Positions 1 to 8,501 of a stretch of DNA of 64,000 nt are shown piece after piece. The position numbers were made by a program, and so were the translations under genes. The notes under the pieces were generated by a model. That model was not told the origin of the DNA, did not search any database, and saw nothing but the letters and a program-made list of their open reading frames with translations. How positions within the stretch are numbered: position 1 is the first letter of the stretch; the number at the start of each line of letters is the position of its first letter. Source of the stretch: Brachymonas denitrificans (GTDB lineage: Bacteria > Pseudomonadota > Gammaproteobacteria > Burkholderiales > Burkholderiaceae_C); assembly GCF_907163135.1 (NCBI RefSeq), contig NZ_CAJQUA010000001.1, positions 2,495,001-2,559,000 on the forward strand, written 5' to 3'.

Positions 1-938
1 CCGTCGCTGAAGATCAGCAGCTTGGTGCGCGGGTCGCAGCGGTTGGCGGTGTAATGCGCGATCATGCGCTCGCCCCAGCTGAACGGATCGCCGCTGTCGT
101 GGCGGGCGCCGTCGAACAGCTTGCAGAAGTACATGTCGAAATCGCGCAGGAAGGCGTTCATGCCGTACACGTCAGACAGCGCGATGCCGAGATCGCCACG
201 GTATTCCTGCGCCCATTTCTCGAAGGCGAACACCTGCGTGTCGCGCAGGCGCGGGCCGAGGGCCTGGCAGGCCTGCAGGTATTCGTGCGCCATGGTGCCC
301 ATGGGCTTGAGGCCGAGCTGGTGCGCATACATGACGTTGCTGGTGCCGGTGAACTGGCTGCCCGGCTCCGAGCCCAGGCGCTGCTTGAGCAGGGTGAGCA
401 CTTCGCCGTGCCAGTCGCGCGAAAAGCGGCGGCGCGAGCCGTAGTCGGCAATGCGCAGGTCTTCCAGGCCGGGCTGCTGCATCAGTGCGATCTTGGCGTC
501 GAGGCGGCGCCGGCCTTCGTCATAGTCCACCTGGGGCGCGGTGTTGCGGAAGTAGACCTCGGCCACGATGGAGAGGATCGGGATCTCGAACAGAATGGTA
601 TGCAGCCAGGGGCCGCGGATGCGGATGTCGAGCTCGCCGTTGTCCAGCGGAGTGAGGGTGACGGCCTTCTCGTTGAGCTGGAACAGGCCGAGGAAGTCGA
701 CGAAATCGCTCTTGATGAAGCGCAGGCTCGCCATATAGGCCAGCTCGTCCTCGGTGAAGCGCAGCGAGCACAGGTGGCGGATTTCTTCGCGGATCTCCTC
801 CATGTAGGGCGCCAGTTGCACGCCCGGGGTCCGGCACTTGAACTTGTACTCGACCTGGGCGCCTGGAAACTGGTGCAGCACCGCTTGCATCATGGTGAAC
901 TTGTAGAGGTCGGTGTCGAGGAGGCTGTGGATGATCAT
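1..938 (-). CDS. pncB: Nicotinate phosphoribosyltransferase (3' end outside window)
   Basis: Converts nicotinate plus PRPP to nicotinate mononucleotide in cytosolic NAD salvage. From the ATG at 938 the protein starts [18 protein letters not shown], the typical family N-terminus, and later carries [12 protein letters not shown] and GTMAHEY, which are family signature segments. About 312 codons are visible of the usual ~400; the C-terminus lies beyond the left edge. The start is well set because upstream of it the next gene's stop lies 46 bases away. The co-directional upstream gene (RelA/SpoT-like) has very different base composition, so the pncB promoter probably sits in or just before the 46-base gap. 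Product call is firm. Confidence 0.95.
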   Translation of the reverse strand, partial: MIIHSLLDTDLYKFTMMQAVLHQFPGAQVEYKFKCRTPGVQLAPYMEEIREEIRHLCSLRFTEDELAYMASLRFIKSDFVDFLGLFQLNEKAVTLTPLDNGELDIRIRGPWLHTILFEIPILSIVAEVYFRNTAPQVDYDEGRRRLDAKIALMQQPGLEDLRIADYGSRRRFSRDWHGEVLTLLKQRLGSEPGSQFTGTSNVMYAHQLGLKPMGTMAHEYLQACQALGPRLRDTQVFAFEKWAQEYRGDLGIALSDVYGMNAFLRDFDMYFCKLFDGARHDSGDPFSWGERMIAHYTANRCDPRTKLLIFSD

Positions 939-984
939 GACCGAGCAACCGTTTTAGACTATTTTGACGTCGTGTTTCAAGAGT

Positions 985-2040
985 TCAAGTCAATCTTATT
1001 GAGTTCTTATTGCTATTCTTGCGCTCCTGAGCGCTGAGTTTTGTGCAGCCAGCTTCTATTAGTCGAATGAACTCGGTTGCATCGCTGAAATAATTTCGAA
1101 ATGCGAGGCGAACCTCGTCTTTTGAATCGGCTCGAACCAAGACGATATCATTTTTTGGATACTTTTTCTCAAGTTCGAAGAGTGCCCTAAGGGCGTCCGT
1201 TGCGTCTCTATAGCTCTTTATGTCTAGATCGCCGTTTTCAGAGAAATTGAGAATGGTGTTGCGTTTATCTGAGATTTCAGTTTTTGCTTTGGAGAGTCCT
1301 CGTAAGGTTTGAATCAATGCCAGATCCTCATCCAACGATAAAAAATGATCTATTAATTCGGAGTTGCTTAGGGTAGGATGTGGGCCCGTAGTATTTTCAT
1401 GTGCCCGGGCGAGTATTTCACTCGCTAAAGCCATGGCTATCGCGTATCTAGAGTCGCCTTGTTGGAATTTTGGCTGGCTTTCTGTAATGAAGCCAATTAC
1501 TTCAACTGCCGTTGCCCAAGCATGTTGAACGAGCGTTCTGTACTGAATTTCAATATATAGGCCTGCAAGACTCTTGCCTGTTTCGGAGCGAACATCATAT
1601 TCGTAAACATCATGAATGCCACGATATCCTGTAGATTTTGGGTTATTTATGTAGTTGTATTTTTCGGGGTTGTTTCGTAGTTTGTGATTAAAGCGGGCTT
1701 TATGGAACTTTTCCCGAAATGTATTTAGATCTTTGATATTCTTGAAAATTAGGCGGCACCCGGCAACATCATCCATGCGTGCTAATTGCATCCCTGGATG
1801 ACGCTGAAGTTTGTTGAAAATAGTGTTTCGGCGCTTATGGCGTTGCGCTACTGTTATTTTCTTGCCTTTGGTTCGAAATCGAAGAATGGCCTGAAAAGTA
1901 TTTAATACCCCCCGGTGGGCAGCGCGCCATTTTTCAATTGTTTCGATATCCTCTGGGGTTGCGGTGCCTGTGCGGATCGCTTCTCCTGCACGAGTGACCC
2001 GCTTTTTCGATCCCCCTGGGAAGGTATTGGATGGCGACAT
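985..2040 (-). CDS. RelA/SpoT synthetase-domain protein (single-domain alarmone synthetase type)
   Basis: 351 aa. The N-terminal half shows the nucleotide pyrophosphokinase fold: RHKRRNTIFNKL, then RMDDVAGCRLIF, NPKSTGYRGIH and EIQYRTLVQHAWA, which match the ATP-binding, Tyr-loop and EIQ-RT motifs of (p)ppGpp synthetases. There is no HD hydrolase domain before it and no TGS/ACT region after it, so it is a synthetase-only protein with a ~150-residue helical-looking tail of unknown role. It lies 24 bases downstream of nrdJ on the same strand. Its A+T content is much higher than every neighbour, and it uses codons such as AAT, ATT and AAA freely, which suggests recent acquisition. Known relatives include housekeeping small alarmone synthetases and toxSAS/CapRel-type phage-defence toxins; which one applies cannot be told here. 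No separate antitoxin gene is visible next to it. Confidence 0.85.
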   Translation of the reverse strand: MSPSNTFPGGSKKRVTRAGEAIRTGTATPEDIETIEKWRAAHRGVLNTFQAILRFRTKGKKITVAQRHKRRNTIFNKLQRHPGMQLARMDDVAGCRLIFKNIKDLNTFREKFHKARFNHKLRNNPEKYNYINNPKSTGYRGIHDVYEYDVRSETGKSLAGLYIEIQYRTLVQHAWATAVEVIGFITESQPKFQQGDSRYAIAMALASEILARAHENTTGPHPTLSNSELIDHFLSLDEDLALIQTLRGLSKAKTEISDKRNTILNFSENGDLDIKSYRDATDALRALFELEKKYPKNDIVLVRADSKDEVRLAFRNYFSDATEFIRLIEAGCTKLSAQERKNSNKNSIRLT

Positions 2041-2064
2041 GGGTTGTTGCTTCTCAATAATTGC

Positions 2065-4524
2065 TTAGCCGCAGCTCCCCACGTAACCGCACTGCGTGCA
2101 ATAGTCGCAACCATCCTTGCGGATCATGGCATGCGCGCCGCACTCGGGGCACTTCTTGCCGGCCATCACGGGCAGCGACTGCTGCACGCCCACCGGTGTG
2201 TGGTTGGGCGAGGGTGCGTCCAGATCCTTCAGCGGCAGTTCCATCTGGCTGCGTTCGCCGATCAGGTTCTGTAGCGCGTAGGCGATGGCGGCCACTTCGC
2301 TGTCGTGCCACATCGGCACCAGCGTGCCGTCGGCCTTTTCGTACGTGCCCAGGCGCACCGGGCCGCGGTCCCAGCTCACCTTGCGCAGGTCGTCCAGCGC
2401 ACGGTCCAGGAAACCGCCGCGTGCAGCAAGTGACAGCGAGCGCATGGTGGCAGTGATCCACTGCTGCGATTCGCTGCTCTGGCCCACCGGCATGAAGAAT
2501 TCGATGGCGCGCTCGATGGTGCGGCCGTCCGGCGTGGCCACCGGCATGAAGGAGACGATCAGGTACAGACGCTTCTTGCCTTCCTGCGTCCAGTATTCGA
2601 TCTTCTCGGCGACGGCGTTGAGGCTGCCTTTGGGACGGCTCTCGATCACAGTGCGCATCGGATCGAACGGCACCGGGGCAGCTTCGGCCACCGGCTCGGG
2701 CTTCTTCTCTTCCGCTTTGGGCGTGGCTTCCAGCACGGCACCCAGGATGTTGTTGGGGCGGTAGGTGGCCAGGCCCTTCAGGCCGGCGGTCCAGGCCTGG
2801 CGGTACAGGTCCTTGAAGTCATCGTAGGGATAGTCTTCGGGGATGTTGACCGTCTTGGAGATGGAGGTATCGATGTAGGGCTGCACGGCCTGCATCATGC
2901 CGACGTGGTCGGCCGCGCTCATTTCCAGCGCCGAGACGAAGTACTCGGGCAGCGGCGCATCGGCGCCCTTGAGCGTGTGGTAGACGCGGGCGGCGTGGTC
3001 TTCCACCGTGTATTCGCTGGTGGTGCCGTCGGCCTCGCGCTTCTTGCGCTTGTAGCTCCAGGAGAAGGCCGGTTCGATGCCGTTGGAGGCGTTGTCGGCA
3101 AAGGCCAGGCTCACGGTGCCGGTGGGGGCGATGGAGAGCAGGTGGCTGTTGCGGATGCCGTATTTCTTGATCTCGGCCTTGATGTCGGCCGGCAGGCGGC
3201 TGGCGAAAGTGCCGTTGCCCAGGTAGGCCTTGGCGTCGAATTTGGGGAAGGCGCCCTTTTCCTTGGCCAGTTCGACCGAGGCGCGGTAGGCGGCATTGCG
3301 CATGCGCTCGCCGATCTGCGCGGCCATCTGGCGGCCTTCGTCGCGGTCATAGCGCAGGCACAGCATGGACAGGGTGTTGCCCAGGCCGGTAAAGCCCACG
3401 CCGATGCGGCGCTTGGATTGCGATTCGGCATGCTGCTGCGGCAGCGGCCACCAGGTCACGTCCAGCACGTTGTCGAGCGCGCGCACCTGCACCGCCACGG
3501 ATTGTTCGAAGGCCGCGAAGTCGAACTCGGGCTTGCCATCGACGCCGAACGGGTTGCGCACGAAGCGCGTCAGGATGATCGGGCCCAGGTCGCAGCAGCC
3601 GTAGCTGGGCAGGGGTTGCTCGCCGCAGGGGTTGGTGGCGGCGATGGTCTCGCAGTAGTTCAGGTTGTTGTCGCGGCCGATCTGGTCGAGGAACAGGATG
3701 CCCGGCTCGGCAAAATCGTAGGCCGACTGCATGATGGTGTCCCACAGCTGGCGCGCCGGCACCTTGCGGTAGACCCACTTGCCGTCGTCGCGCTGGTAGC
3801 CGCCCTTGTCCAGCACCTTCTTGCCGGGGCGGGCCTTGTGCACCAGTTCCCAGTCTGCGTCGTTCTGCACGGCCTGCATGAAGGCATCGCTCACGCCCAC
3901 GGACACGTTGAAGTTGTTCCAGCGGCCGGGCGTGCGCTTGGCGGTGATGAACTCGAGCACGTCCGGATGGTCGATGCGCAGCACGCCCATCTGCGCGCCA
4001 CGGCGGGCGCCGGCGGATTCGACCGTGGAGCAGCTCTGGTCGAACACGTTGATGTAGCTGCACGGGCCGCTGGCGATGGAGTGCGTGCCCTTCACCTCGG
4101 CGCCCTTGGGACGGATGCGGGAGAAGTCGTAGCCCACGCCGCCACCACGGCGCATGGTCTCGGCGGCTTCGCGCAGCGCCTCGTAGATGCCGGGGAAGCC
4201 CTCGTCATCCACGCCCTGGATGCAGTCGCCCACCGGCTGCACGAAGCAGTTGATCAGCGTGGCCTGGATCTCGGTGCCGGCGGCGCTCATGATGCGGCCT
4301 GCGCCGATGGCGCCGGCCTTGAGGTTGGTCAGGAACTTCTGCTCCCATTCCGCGCGCAGCTCGGGTTTTTCGGCACCGGCCAGGGCGCGCGCCACGCGGG
4401 CGTAGATCGCATCGGCGCTGTTTTCGCCTTCCTTGCAGTACTTTTCGATCAGGACGTCGAGGGAGATGAGTTGTTCGGGCAGTTGCATGGTGGTGGCGGA
4501 AGGAGTGCGTTCAGCGATGTCCAT
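2065..4524 (-). CDS. nrdJ: Adenosylcobalamin-dependent (class II) ribonucleoside-diphosphate reductase
   Basis: 819 aa. Reduces ribonucleotides to deoxyribonucleotides using coenzyme B12 as radical source, so it works with or without oxygen. Visible family motifs are NCFVQPVGDCIQG, GGVGYDFSRIRPKG and NPCGEQPLPSYGCCDLG; the Cys of CGEQ is the expected thiyl-radical position. The C-terminus ends in a four-Cys zinc-ribbon-like tail (CPECG ... CDYCTQCG) thought to re-reduce the active site. Start at 4524 gives MDIAERTPSATTMQLPEQL; an internal Met at residue 13 is an alternative. No class I nrdAB is seen in this window. The RelA/SpoT-like gene follows 24 bases downstream. Confidence 0.95.
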   Translation of the reverse strand: MDIAERTPSATTMQLPEQLISLDVLIEKYCKEGENSADAIYARVARALAGAEKPELRAEWEQKFLTNLKAGAIGAGRIMSAAGTEIQATLINCFVQPVGDCIQGVDDEGFPGIYEALREAAETMRRGGGVGYDFSRIRPKGAEVKGTHSIASGPCSYINVFDQSCSTVESAGARRGAQMGVLRIDHPDVLEFITAKRTPGRWNNFNVSVGVSDAFMQAVQNDADWELVHKARPGKKVLDKGGYQRDDGKWVYRKVPARQLWDTIMQSAYDFAEPGILFLDQIGRDNNLNYCETIAATNPCGEQPLPSYGCCDLGPIILTRFVRNPFGVDGKPEFDFAAFEQSVAVQVRALDNVLDVTWWPLPQQHAESQSKRRIGVGFTGLGNTLSMLCLRYDRDEGRQMAAQIGERMRNAAYRASVELAKEKGAFPKFDAKAYLGNGTFASRLPADIKAEIKKYGIRNSHLLSIAPTGTVSLAFADNASNGIEPAFSWSYKRKKREADGTTSEYTVEDHAARVYHTLKGADAPLPEYFVSALEMSAADHVGMMQAVQPYIDTSISKTVNIPEDYPYDDFKDLYRQAWTAGLKGLATYRPNNILGAVLEATPKAEEKKPEPVAEAAPVPFDPMRTVIESRPKGSLNAVAEKIEYWTQEGKKRLYLIVSFMPVATPDGRTIERAIEFFMPVGQSSESQQWITATMRSLSLAARGGFLDRALDDLRKVSWDRGPVRLGTYEKADGTLVPMWHDSEVAAIAYALQNLIGERSQMELPLKDLDAPSPNHTPVGVQQSLPVMAGKKCPECGAHAMIRKDGCDYCTQCGYVGSCG

Positions 4525-4719
4525 GGACGGTATTCAGGGTGGGAGTGCAGAAAAAATCGGGGGAGCGACGCGACAGGCGCCAGCGCGCAAGGGAGGGGAT
4601 TATGGGGCCTCTGGCGGGCTTTTGTGCGAGTCCCTTGCGGCAAAGTGGGCAGGTCGTCCGGCAGCCAGTTTAGCGGTTTTGCCAGCCGGAATTCTTGCGG
4701 GAAGCTTTCAACAAACTGA

Positions 4720-4757
4720 CAAAAAGCCGCAAACCCAGTCTGCACCGGGCTTGCGGC
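4720..4757 (-). terminator. Intrinsic terminator of the nitronate-monooxygenase-like gene
   Basis: On the minus strand an 11-bp GC-rich stem (GCCGCAAGCCC against GGGTTTGCGGC, one G-T type mismatch) with a 10-base loop is followed by TTTTTGTC. It sits 15 bases past the stop of the gene ending at 4772, so it separates that gene from nrdJ. Confidence 0.85.
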
Positions 4758-4771
4758 CGGGATTGGTATTT

Positions 4772-6031
4772 TTACGGATGGGCGGCGGCACCACGGCCGC
4801 CAAGCAGCCATTGCAGCAGATCCTGAACGGGACGGATTTCCGAGCCGAAGGGCAGCTTGCCGGCGCCGCGGAAGAACAGGCCCTTCTGCGTGTCGCCTTC
4901 CTGCGCGTGGGCCAGATGCTTGTCGATGCAGAACTGGCCGATATCGCTCTTGCCGTCGCGCAGGCCGCAATGCTGCAGGCAGTCGAAGGCCATATTGCAG
5001 CGCTTCTCGTGTGCCACGGCCTGTAGCTTGGGCTCGATGCGCAGGTATTTGTCGAGCCAGGGCGTGCGCACACCGCGTGCCGGCAGCCCGGCCACGCTGG
5101 TGAACTCGACGATATCCTCGGGTTTGGCATTGGCCAATACCTGCTTGAAGGCGGGCGCGGCATCGCTCTCCTGCGTCACGGCGAAAGCCGTGCCCATCTG
5201 CACCGCGTCGGCCCCCAGCCCTTGCAGGCGCAGGATGTCCTCATGGCGGCTGACGCCGCCGGCGGCAATCAGCGGAATGTGGCGCTCGTAGCCCGCACTG
5301 CGCAGGAACTCGCGCACGGCCGGCAGCACGTTCTCGAACTCGAAACGCGGGTCGTTCAGATCCATGATCTTGGCAGCGCCCAGGTGGCCGCCGGCCAGGC
5401 GCGGATGCTCGATCACGATGGCATCGGGCAGACGGCCCTTCTTCTCCCATTTCTTCACGATCAGCTGCACGCCGCGCGCGTCGCTCAGGATCGGGATCAG
5501 CGCCGCCTTGGGATGGTCCTTGGCCAGTTCGGGCAGGTCCAGCGGCAGGCCGGCGCCCACCACCACGGCATCGATGCCGGCCTCGAGCGCGGTGCGCACG
5601 TTCTGCGCATAGGCGCTGATGGCCTTCATCACGTTCACCGCGATCAGGCCCAGGCCCTGCGAGATGTCGCGCGCGCGGGCGATCTCGCGGCGCAGCGCCT
5701 CGTTGTTGGCGGCGTCGATCACGCCCTTGGCATGGGCCACGTCACGCGATTTTTCCAGCGGACGGGTCTTTTCCATCAGGTCGGGGTGCAGGCGGCGCAG
5801 GTCCACGGACGAGATGGTGCCGACGGCGCCCATGCGTGCCACGGTGCCGGCCAGACCGCCGGCAGAGATGCCCACGCCCATGCCGCCCTGCACGACCGGA
5901 ATCAGCGTCTTGCCGGCCAGCGACCACAGTTTCAGGCCGGAAGCGGTGGCCTTCTCGCGCAACTGCTCGACCAGCGCGCTGGCCTCGGCGAGGGAGGGGA
6001 AGGTGGGAAGAGGAACTGCAGTGGGAGACAT
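4772..6031 (-). CDS. NAD(P)H-dependent flavin oxidoreductase, nitronate monooxygenase family
   Basis: 419 aa. A TIM-barrel FMN enzyme of the 2-nitropropane dioxygenase family (YrpB/FabK-like). N-terminal IPVVQGGMGVGIS is the flavin-binding start of the barrel; ERHIPLIAAGGVS and GLGADAVQMGTAF are the phosphate-binding strands. The C-terminal ~90 residues are extended and include a Cys-containing stretch (MAFDCLQHCGL). Typical members oxidise nitronates or act as general flavin reductases; the substrate is not known. ATG 6031 was chosen over an upstream in-frame ATG at 6112 because the conserved region begins shortly after MSPTAVPLPTF. It faces mnmA across a 235-base divergent region. Confidence 0.82.
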   Translation of the reverse strand: MSPTAVPLPTFPSLAEASALVEQLREKATASGLKLWSLAGKTLIPVVQGGMGVGISAGGLAGTVARMGAVGTISSVDLRRLHPDLMEKTRPLEKSRDVAHAKGVIDAANNEALRREIARARDISQGLGLIAVNVMKAISAYAQNVRTALEAGIDAVVVGAGLPLDLPELAKDHPKAALIPILSDARGVQLIVKKWEKKGRLPDAIVIEHPRLAGGHLGAAKIMDLNDPRFEFENVLPAVREFLRSAGYERHIPLIAAGGVSRHEDILRLQGLGADAVQMGTAFAVTQESDAAPAFKQVLANAKPEDIVEFTSVAGLPARGVRTPWLDKYLRIEPKLQAVAHEKRCNMAFDCLQHCGLRDGKSDIGQFCIDKHLAHAQEGDTQKGLFFRGAGKLPFGSEIRPVQDLLQWLLGGRGAAAHP

Positions 6032-6254
6032 GAAGCGATCCGGCTGGACAAAGTGGTAACCCGTCGAGGCTAGCAAAGAAGGCTTTTCCTTCGCTTGTTG
6101 TGGGTCAAGCATTGGCGTGATCGGGCGGACTCATGCAACATGGGCGTAGAAGTTGGCGCCGGCTGTTGCGGCAAACGCCACAGTGCATGCCCAAGCCGCA
6201 CCGGCGACGGCGGGGGAATACAGGCCAGGTCATCCCCGCCGGGCGGCGGCCGGC

Positions 6255-6260
6255 GATAAT
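6255..6260 (+). promoter_or_regulatory. Putative -10 element placing the transcript start at the mnmA ATG
   Basis: GATAAT is followed by exactly 6 bases (TGCAGG) and then the mnmA ATG. With usual spacing the first transcribed base would be the A of ATG. No good -35 is seen 16-18 bases upstream, so this is tentative. Confidence 0.35.
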
Positions 6261-6266
6261 TGCAGG

Positions 6267-7379
6267 ATGACCAAACACCGCATCGTGGTGGGCCTGAGCG
6301 GCGGCGTGGATTCTGCCGTCAGCGCCTACCTGCTGAAAAAACAGGGGCACGAGGTGGTCGGCATCTTCATGAAGAACTGGGAGGATGACGACGACTCGGA
6401 GTACTGCTCGTCCAACATCGATTTCGTCGATGCCGCCAGCGTGGCCGACGTGATCGGCATCGAGATCGAACACGTCAACTTCGCGGCCGAATACAAGGAC
6501 CGCGTGTTTGCCGAGTTCCTGCGCGAGTATCAGGCCGGCCGCACGCCCAATCCGGATGTGCTGTGCAATGCCGAGATCAAGTTCAAGGCCTTTCTCGACC
6601 ACGCCATGCGTCTGGGCGCCGAGAAGATCGCCACCGGCCACTATGCGCGCGTGCGGCGGCTCGACACGGACGAGGTGCAGCTGCTCAAGGGGCTTGATCC
6701 CTCCAAGGACCAGAGCTATTTCCTGCACCGGCTGAATCAGACCCAGTTGCAGAAGACGTTGTTCCCGGTCGGTGAACTGCACAAGACCGAGGTGCGCCGC
6801 ATTGCCGAGGAAATCGGCCTGCCGAACGCGAAGAAGAAGGACTCGACCGGCATCTGTTTCATTGGCGAGCGGCCGTTCCGCGAGTTTCTCAACCGCTACC
6901 TGCAAAGCCAGCCGGGTCCGATCAAGGACGAGAAGGGTCGCACCATCGGCGAGCACATGGGGCTGAGCTTCTACACGCTGGGGCAGCGGCAGGGGCTGGG
7001 CATCGGTGGCGTCAAGGCCAAGGGCGCTCCGCGCGGCGGCGGCGACCATGCGCCATGGTTCGTGGCGAAGAAGGACATGGCAACCAACACGCTGTATGCG
7101 GTGCAGGGGCATGACCATCCCTGGCTGCTGTCGCAGACGCTCAAGGCGGTGGATCTGAGCTGGTGTGCCGGCAAGCCGCCGGCGGCGGCACAGTCCGCCA
7201 GCGGATTCGCGGCCAAGACGCGCTACCGCCAGGCAGATGCGCCGTGCACGCCTGCGCTGCTGGCGGATGGTTCGCTGCAGCTGGATTTCCCCGAGCCGCA
7301 ATGGGCGGTCACGCCGGGGCAGAGTGCCGTGCTGTATGACGGCGAAGTCTGCCTGGGCGGGGGCATCATCACCGCCTGA
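6267..7379 (+). CDS. mnmA: tRNA-specific 2-thiouridylase MnmA
   Basis: 370 aa. Adds sulfur to U34 of tRNA Lys, Glu and Gln in the cytosol, with ATP and a persulfide relay. The start [20 protein letters not shown] holds the PP-loop [18 protein letters not shown] and [12 protein letters not shown] provide the two catalytic cysteines. Length is normal for the family. ATG 6267 is chosen because the PP-loop begins ten residues later; a longer in-frame reading from 6153 adds a low-complexity segment not found in the family. No clear Shine-Dalgarno precedes this ATG. Confidence 0.96.
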   Translation: MTKHRIVVGLSGGVDSAVSAYLLKKQGHEVVGIFMKNWEDDDDSEYCSSNIDFVDAASVADVIGIEIEHVNFAAEYKDRVFAEFLREYQAGRTPNPDVLCNAEIKFKAFLDHAMRLGAEKIATGHYARVRRLDTDEVQLLKGLDPSKDQSYFLHRLNQTQLQKTLFPVGELHKTEVRRIAEEIGLPNAKKKDSTGICFIGERPFREFLNRYLQSQPGPIKDEKGRTIGEHMGLSFYTLGQRQGLGIGGVKAKGAPRGGGDHAPWFVAKKDMATNTLYAVQGHDHPWLLSQTLKAVDLSWCAGKPPAAAQSASGFAAKTRYRQADAPCTPALLADGSLQLDFPEPQWAVTPGQSAVLYDGEVCLGGGIITA

Positions 7380-7400
7380 GCGGGCTCTGCGGCGCGCCCT

Positions 7401-7428
7401 TTGTGACAGGGATGTTTCGCCGTACACT
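7401..7428 (+). promoter_or_regulatory. Sigma-70-like promoter for the DksA/TraR-type gene
   Basis: TTGTGA, 16-base spacer, TACACT, located 34 bases before the start codon at 7462 and just past the mnmA stop. Confidence 0.5.
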
Positions 7429-7461
7429 TGGGTCAGGAGTATCCCGTATCAGGAGAACAAC

Positions 7462-7857
7462 ATGGGCAAGCACCTCTCTGCCGCACAACTGGCTGAACTC
7501 AAATCCCTGCTCGAACAGCGCAAGGCCGAGATCGAAGGTCGTATTCACGAGGTGCGCGACGGTCAGAGCCGTGTGGACCATGCCCGTGACATCATCGAAA
7601 CGCGCGGCAGCGTCGAGCGCCAGCACAGTTCCGATCGCGAAGTGGATCTGGCCCTGAGCGACATGGGAGCGGTTGATCTGGCGCGTGTGAATGCGGCGCT
7701 GGAGCGCATCGATAACGGCACCTACGGCGAGTGCGACGAGTGCGGCTGCGACATCCCGTTTGCGCGCCTGCAGATCGAGCCGCAGACGCAGCACTGTGTC
7801 ACCTGCAAGTCGCGCTGGGAGCGCGAGACTGCCGCGGTGCCCAACGCGCGCATGTAA
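7462..7857 (+). CDS. DksA/TraR-family C4 zinc-finger protein
   Basis: 131 aa. Small DksA-like regulator expected to bind in the RNA polymerase secondary channel. Residues 1-80 form a charged coiled coil; the C-terminal part has two CXXC pairs (CDECGCDIP ... CVTCKSRWERE) making the classic zinc finger, and NGTYGECDEC is the usual family lead-in. AGGAG lies 7 bases before the ATG. This copy is distinct from the longer, Cys-poor DksA at 52475. The specific targets are unknown; shorter TraR/YbiI-type relatives modulate subsets of promoters. Confidence 0.88.
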   Translation: MGKHLSAAQLAELKSLLEQRKAEIEGRIHEVRDGQSRVDHARDIIETRGSVERQHSSDREVDLALSDMGAVDLARVNAALERIDNGTYGECDECGCDIPFARLQIEPQTQHCVTCKSRWERETAAVPNARM

Positions 7858-7871
7858 GCGGCTTCTCCTTC

Positions 7872-8438
7872 ATGTCCATGGAGCGCAATCCCCTGCACCC
7901 GGTTCCGCAGGGCGGGAGTGACGCCGGCCTGCTGTTTCTGGAGGAGGATACCTTTGCCATCTGCCGCCGCCTGGCGGATTGCCTGGGCAGCCGGGGCTGG
8001 ATGATGGCCACGGCCGAGAGTTGCACCGGCGGCCTGATCGCCGCTGCCTGCACCTCGCTGGCAGGATCGAGCCAGTGGTTCGAGCGCGGCATGGTGAGCT
8101 ATTCCAATTTGGCCAAGACCGAGCTGCTGGACGTGCCGGCGGAACTGATAGCGCAGCACGGCGCGGTGAGCGAGCCGGTAGCGCGGGCCATGGCGCTGGG
8201 GGCCTGTGCGCGCTCCGGGGCGCAGGTTGCGCTGGCGGTGACGGGCGTGGCCGGGCCGGGAGGCGGTTCGGTCGAGAAGCCGGTGGGCCTGGTCTGGTTC
8301 GGCTGGCAGCTGGGCAATCTGGGGGTGGCCGAGATGCGCGTGTTTCCGGGTGACCGGGCGGCCATTCGTGCCGCGACGGTGCGGCACGCCCTGCAGGGCC
8401 TGCTGGTGCGCCTGCAGCCGCTGCGGCCTGCGCACTGA
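7872..8438 (+). CDS. pncC: Nicotinamide-nucleotide amidohydrolase (CinA C-terminal domain)
   Basis: 188 aa. Hydrolyses NMN to nicotinate mononucleotide, recycling the NMN released by bacterial DNA ligase. Family motifs are TAESCTGGLIAA, GSSQWFERGMVSYSN and AVTGVAGPGGGS, the last being the glycine-rich active-site segment. Only the CinA C-terminal domain is present, not the N-terminal molybdopterin-like domain. It starts 14 bases after the DksA/TraR-like gene and likely shares its transcript. With pncB at the left edge, two NAD-recycling genes are in this window. Confidence 0.92.
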   Translation: MSMERNPLHPVPQGGSDAGLLFLEEDTFAICRRLADCLGSRGWMMATAESCTGGLIAAACTSLAGSSQWFERGMVSYSNLAKTELLDVPAELIAQHGAVSEPVARAMALGACARSGAQVALAVTGVAGPGGGSVEKPVGLVWFGWQLGNLGVAEMRVFPGDRAAIRAATVRHALQGLLVRLQPLRPAH

Positions 8439-8456
8439 AATCTCCCCCTGCAAGAC

Positions 8457-8482
8457 AACAAGGCGCCCTCGGGCGCCTTGTT
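8457..8482. terminator. Perfect hairpin between convergent pncC and EF-hand gene
   Basis: A perfect 12-bp stem AACAAGGCGCCC / GGGCGCCTTGTT with a 2-base apex. It works as a bidirectional terminator position between genes that converge here; U-tracts are short on both sides. Confidence 0.75.
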
Positions 8483-8501
8483 CATGCCTGCTGATCAGCG
8501 A

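Noticed and set aside
2905-4719. A 604-codon open frame on the plus strand
   Set aside because: It lies antisense to nrdJ; its Ala/Gly/His/Val-rich translation has no domain and is typical of the complement of a GC-rich gene.
4525-4771. Possible cobalamin riboswitch before nrdJ
   Set aside because: I found no B12-box or the conserved core segments on the minus strand; only a terminator of the upstream gene is evident.
6029-6112. Longer N-terminus for the nitronate-monooxygenase-like protein (start 6112)
   Set aside because: The extra 27 residues are not conserved and would occupy the divergent promoter region with mnmA.
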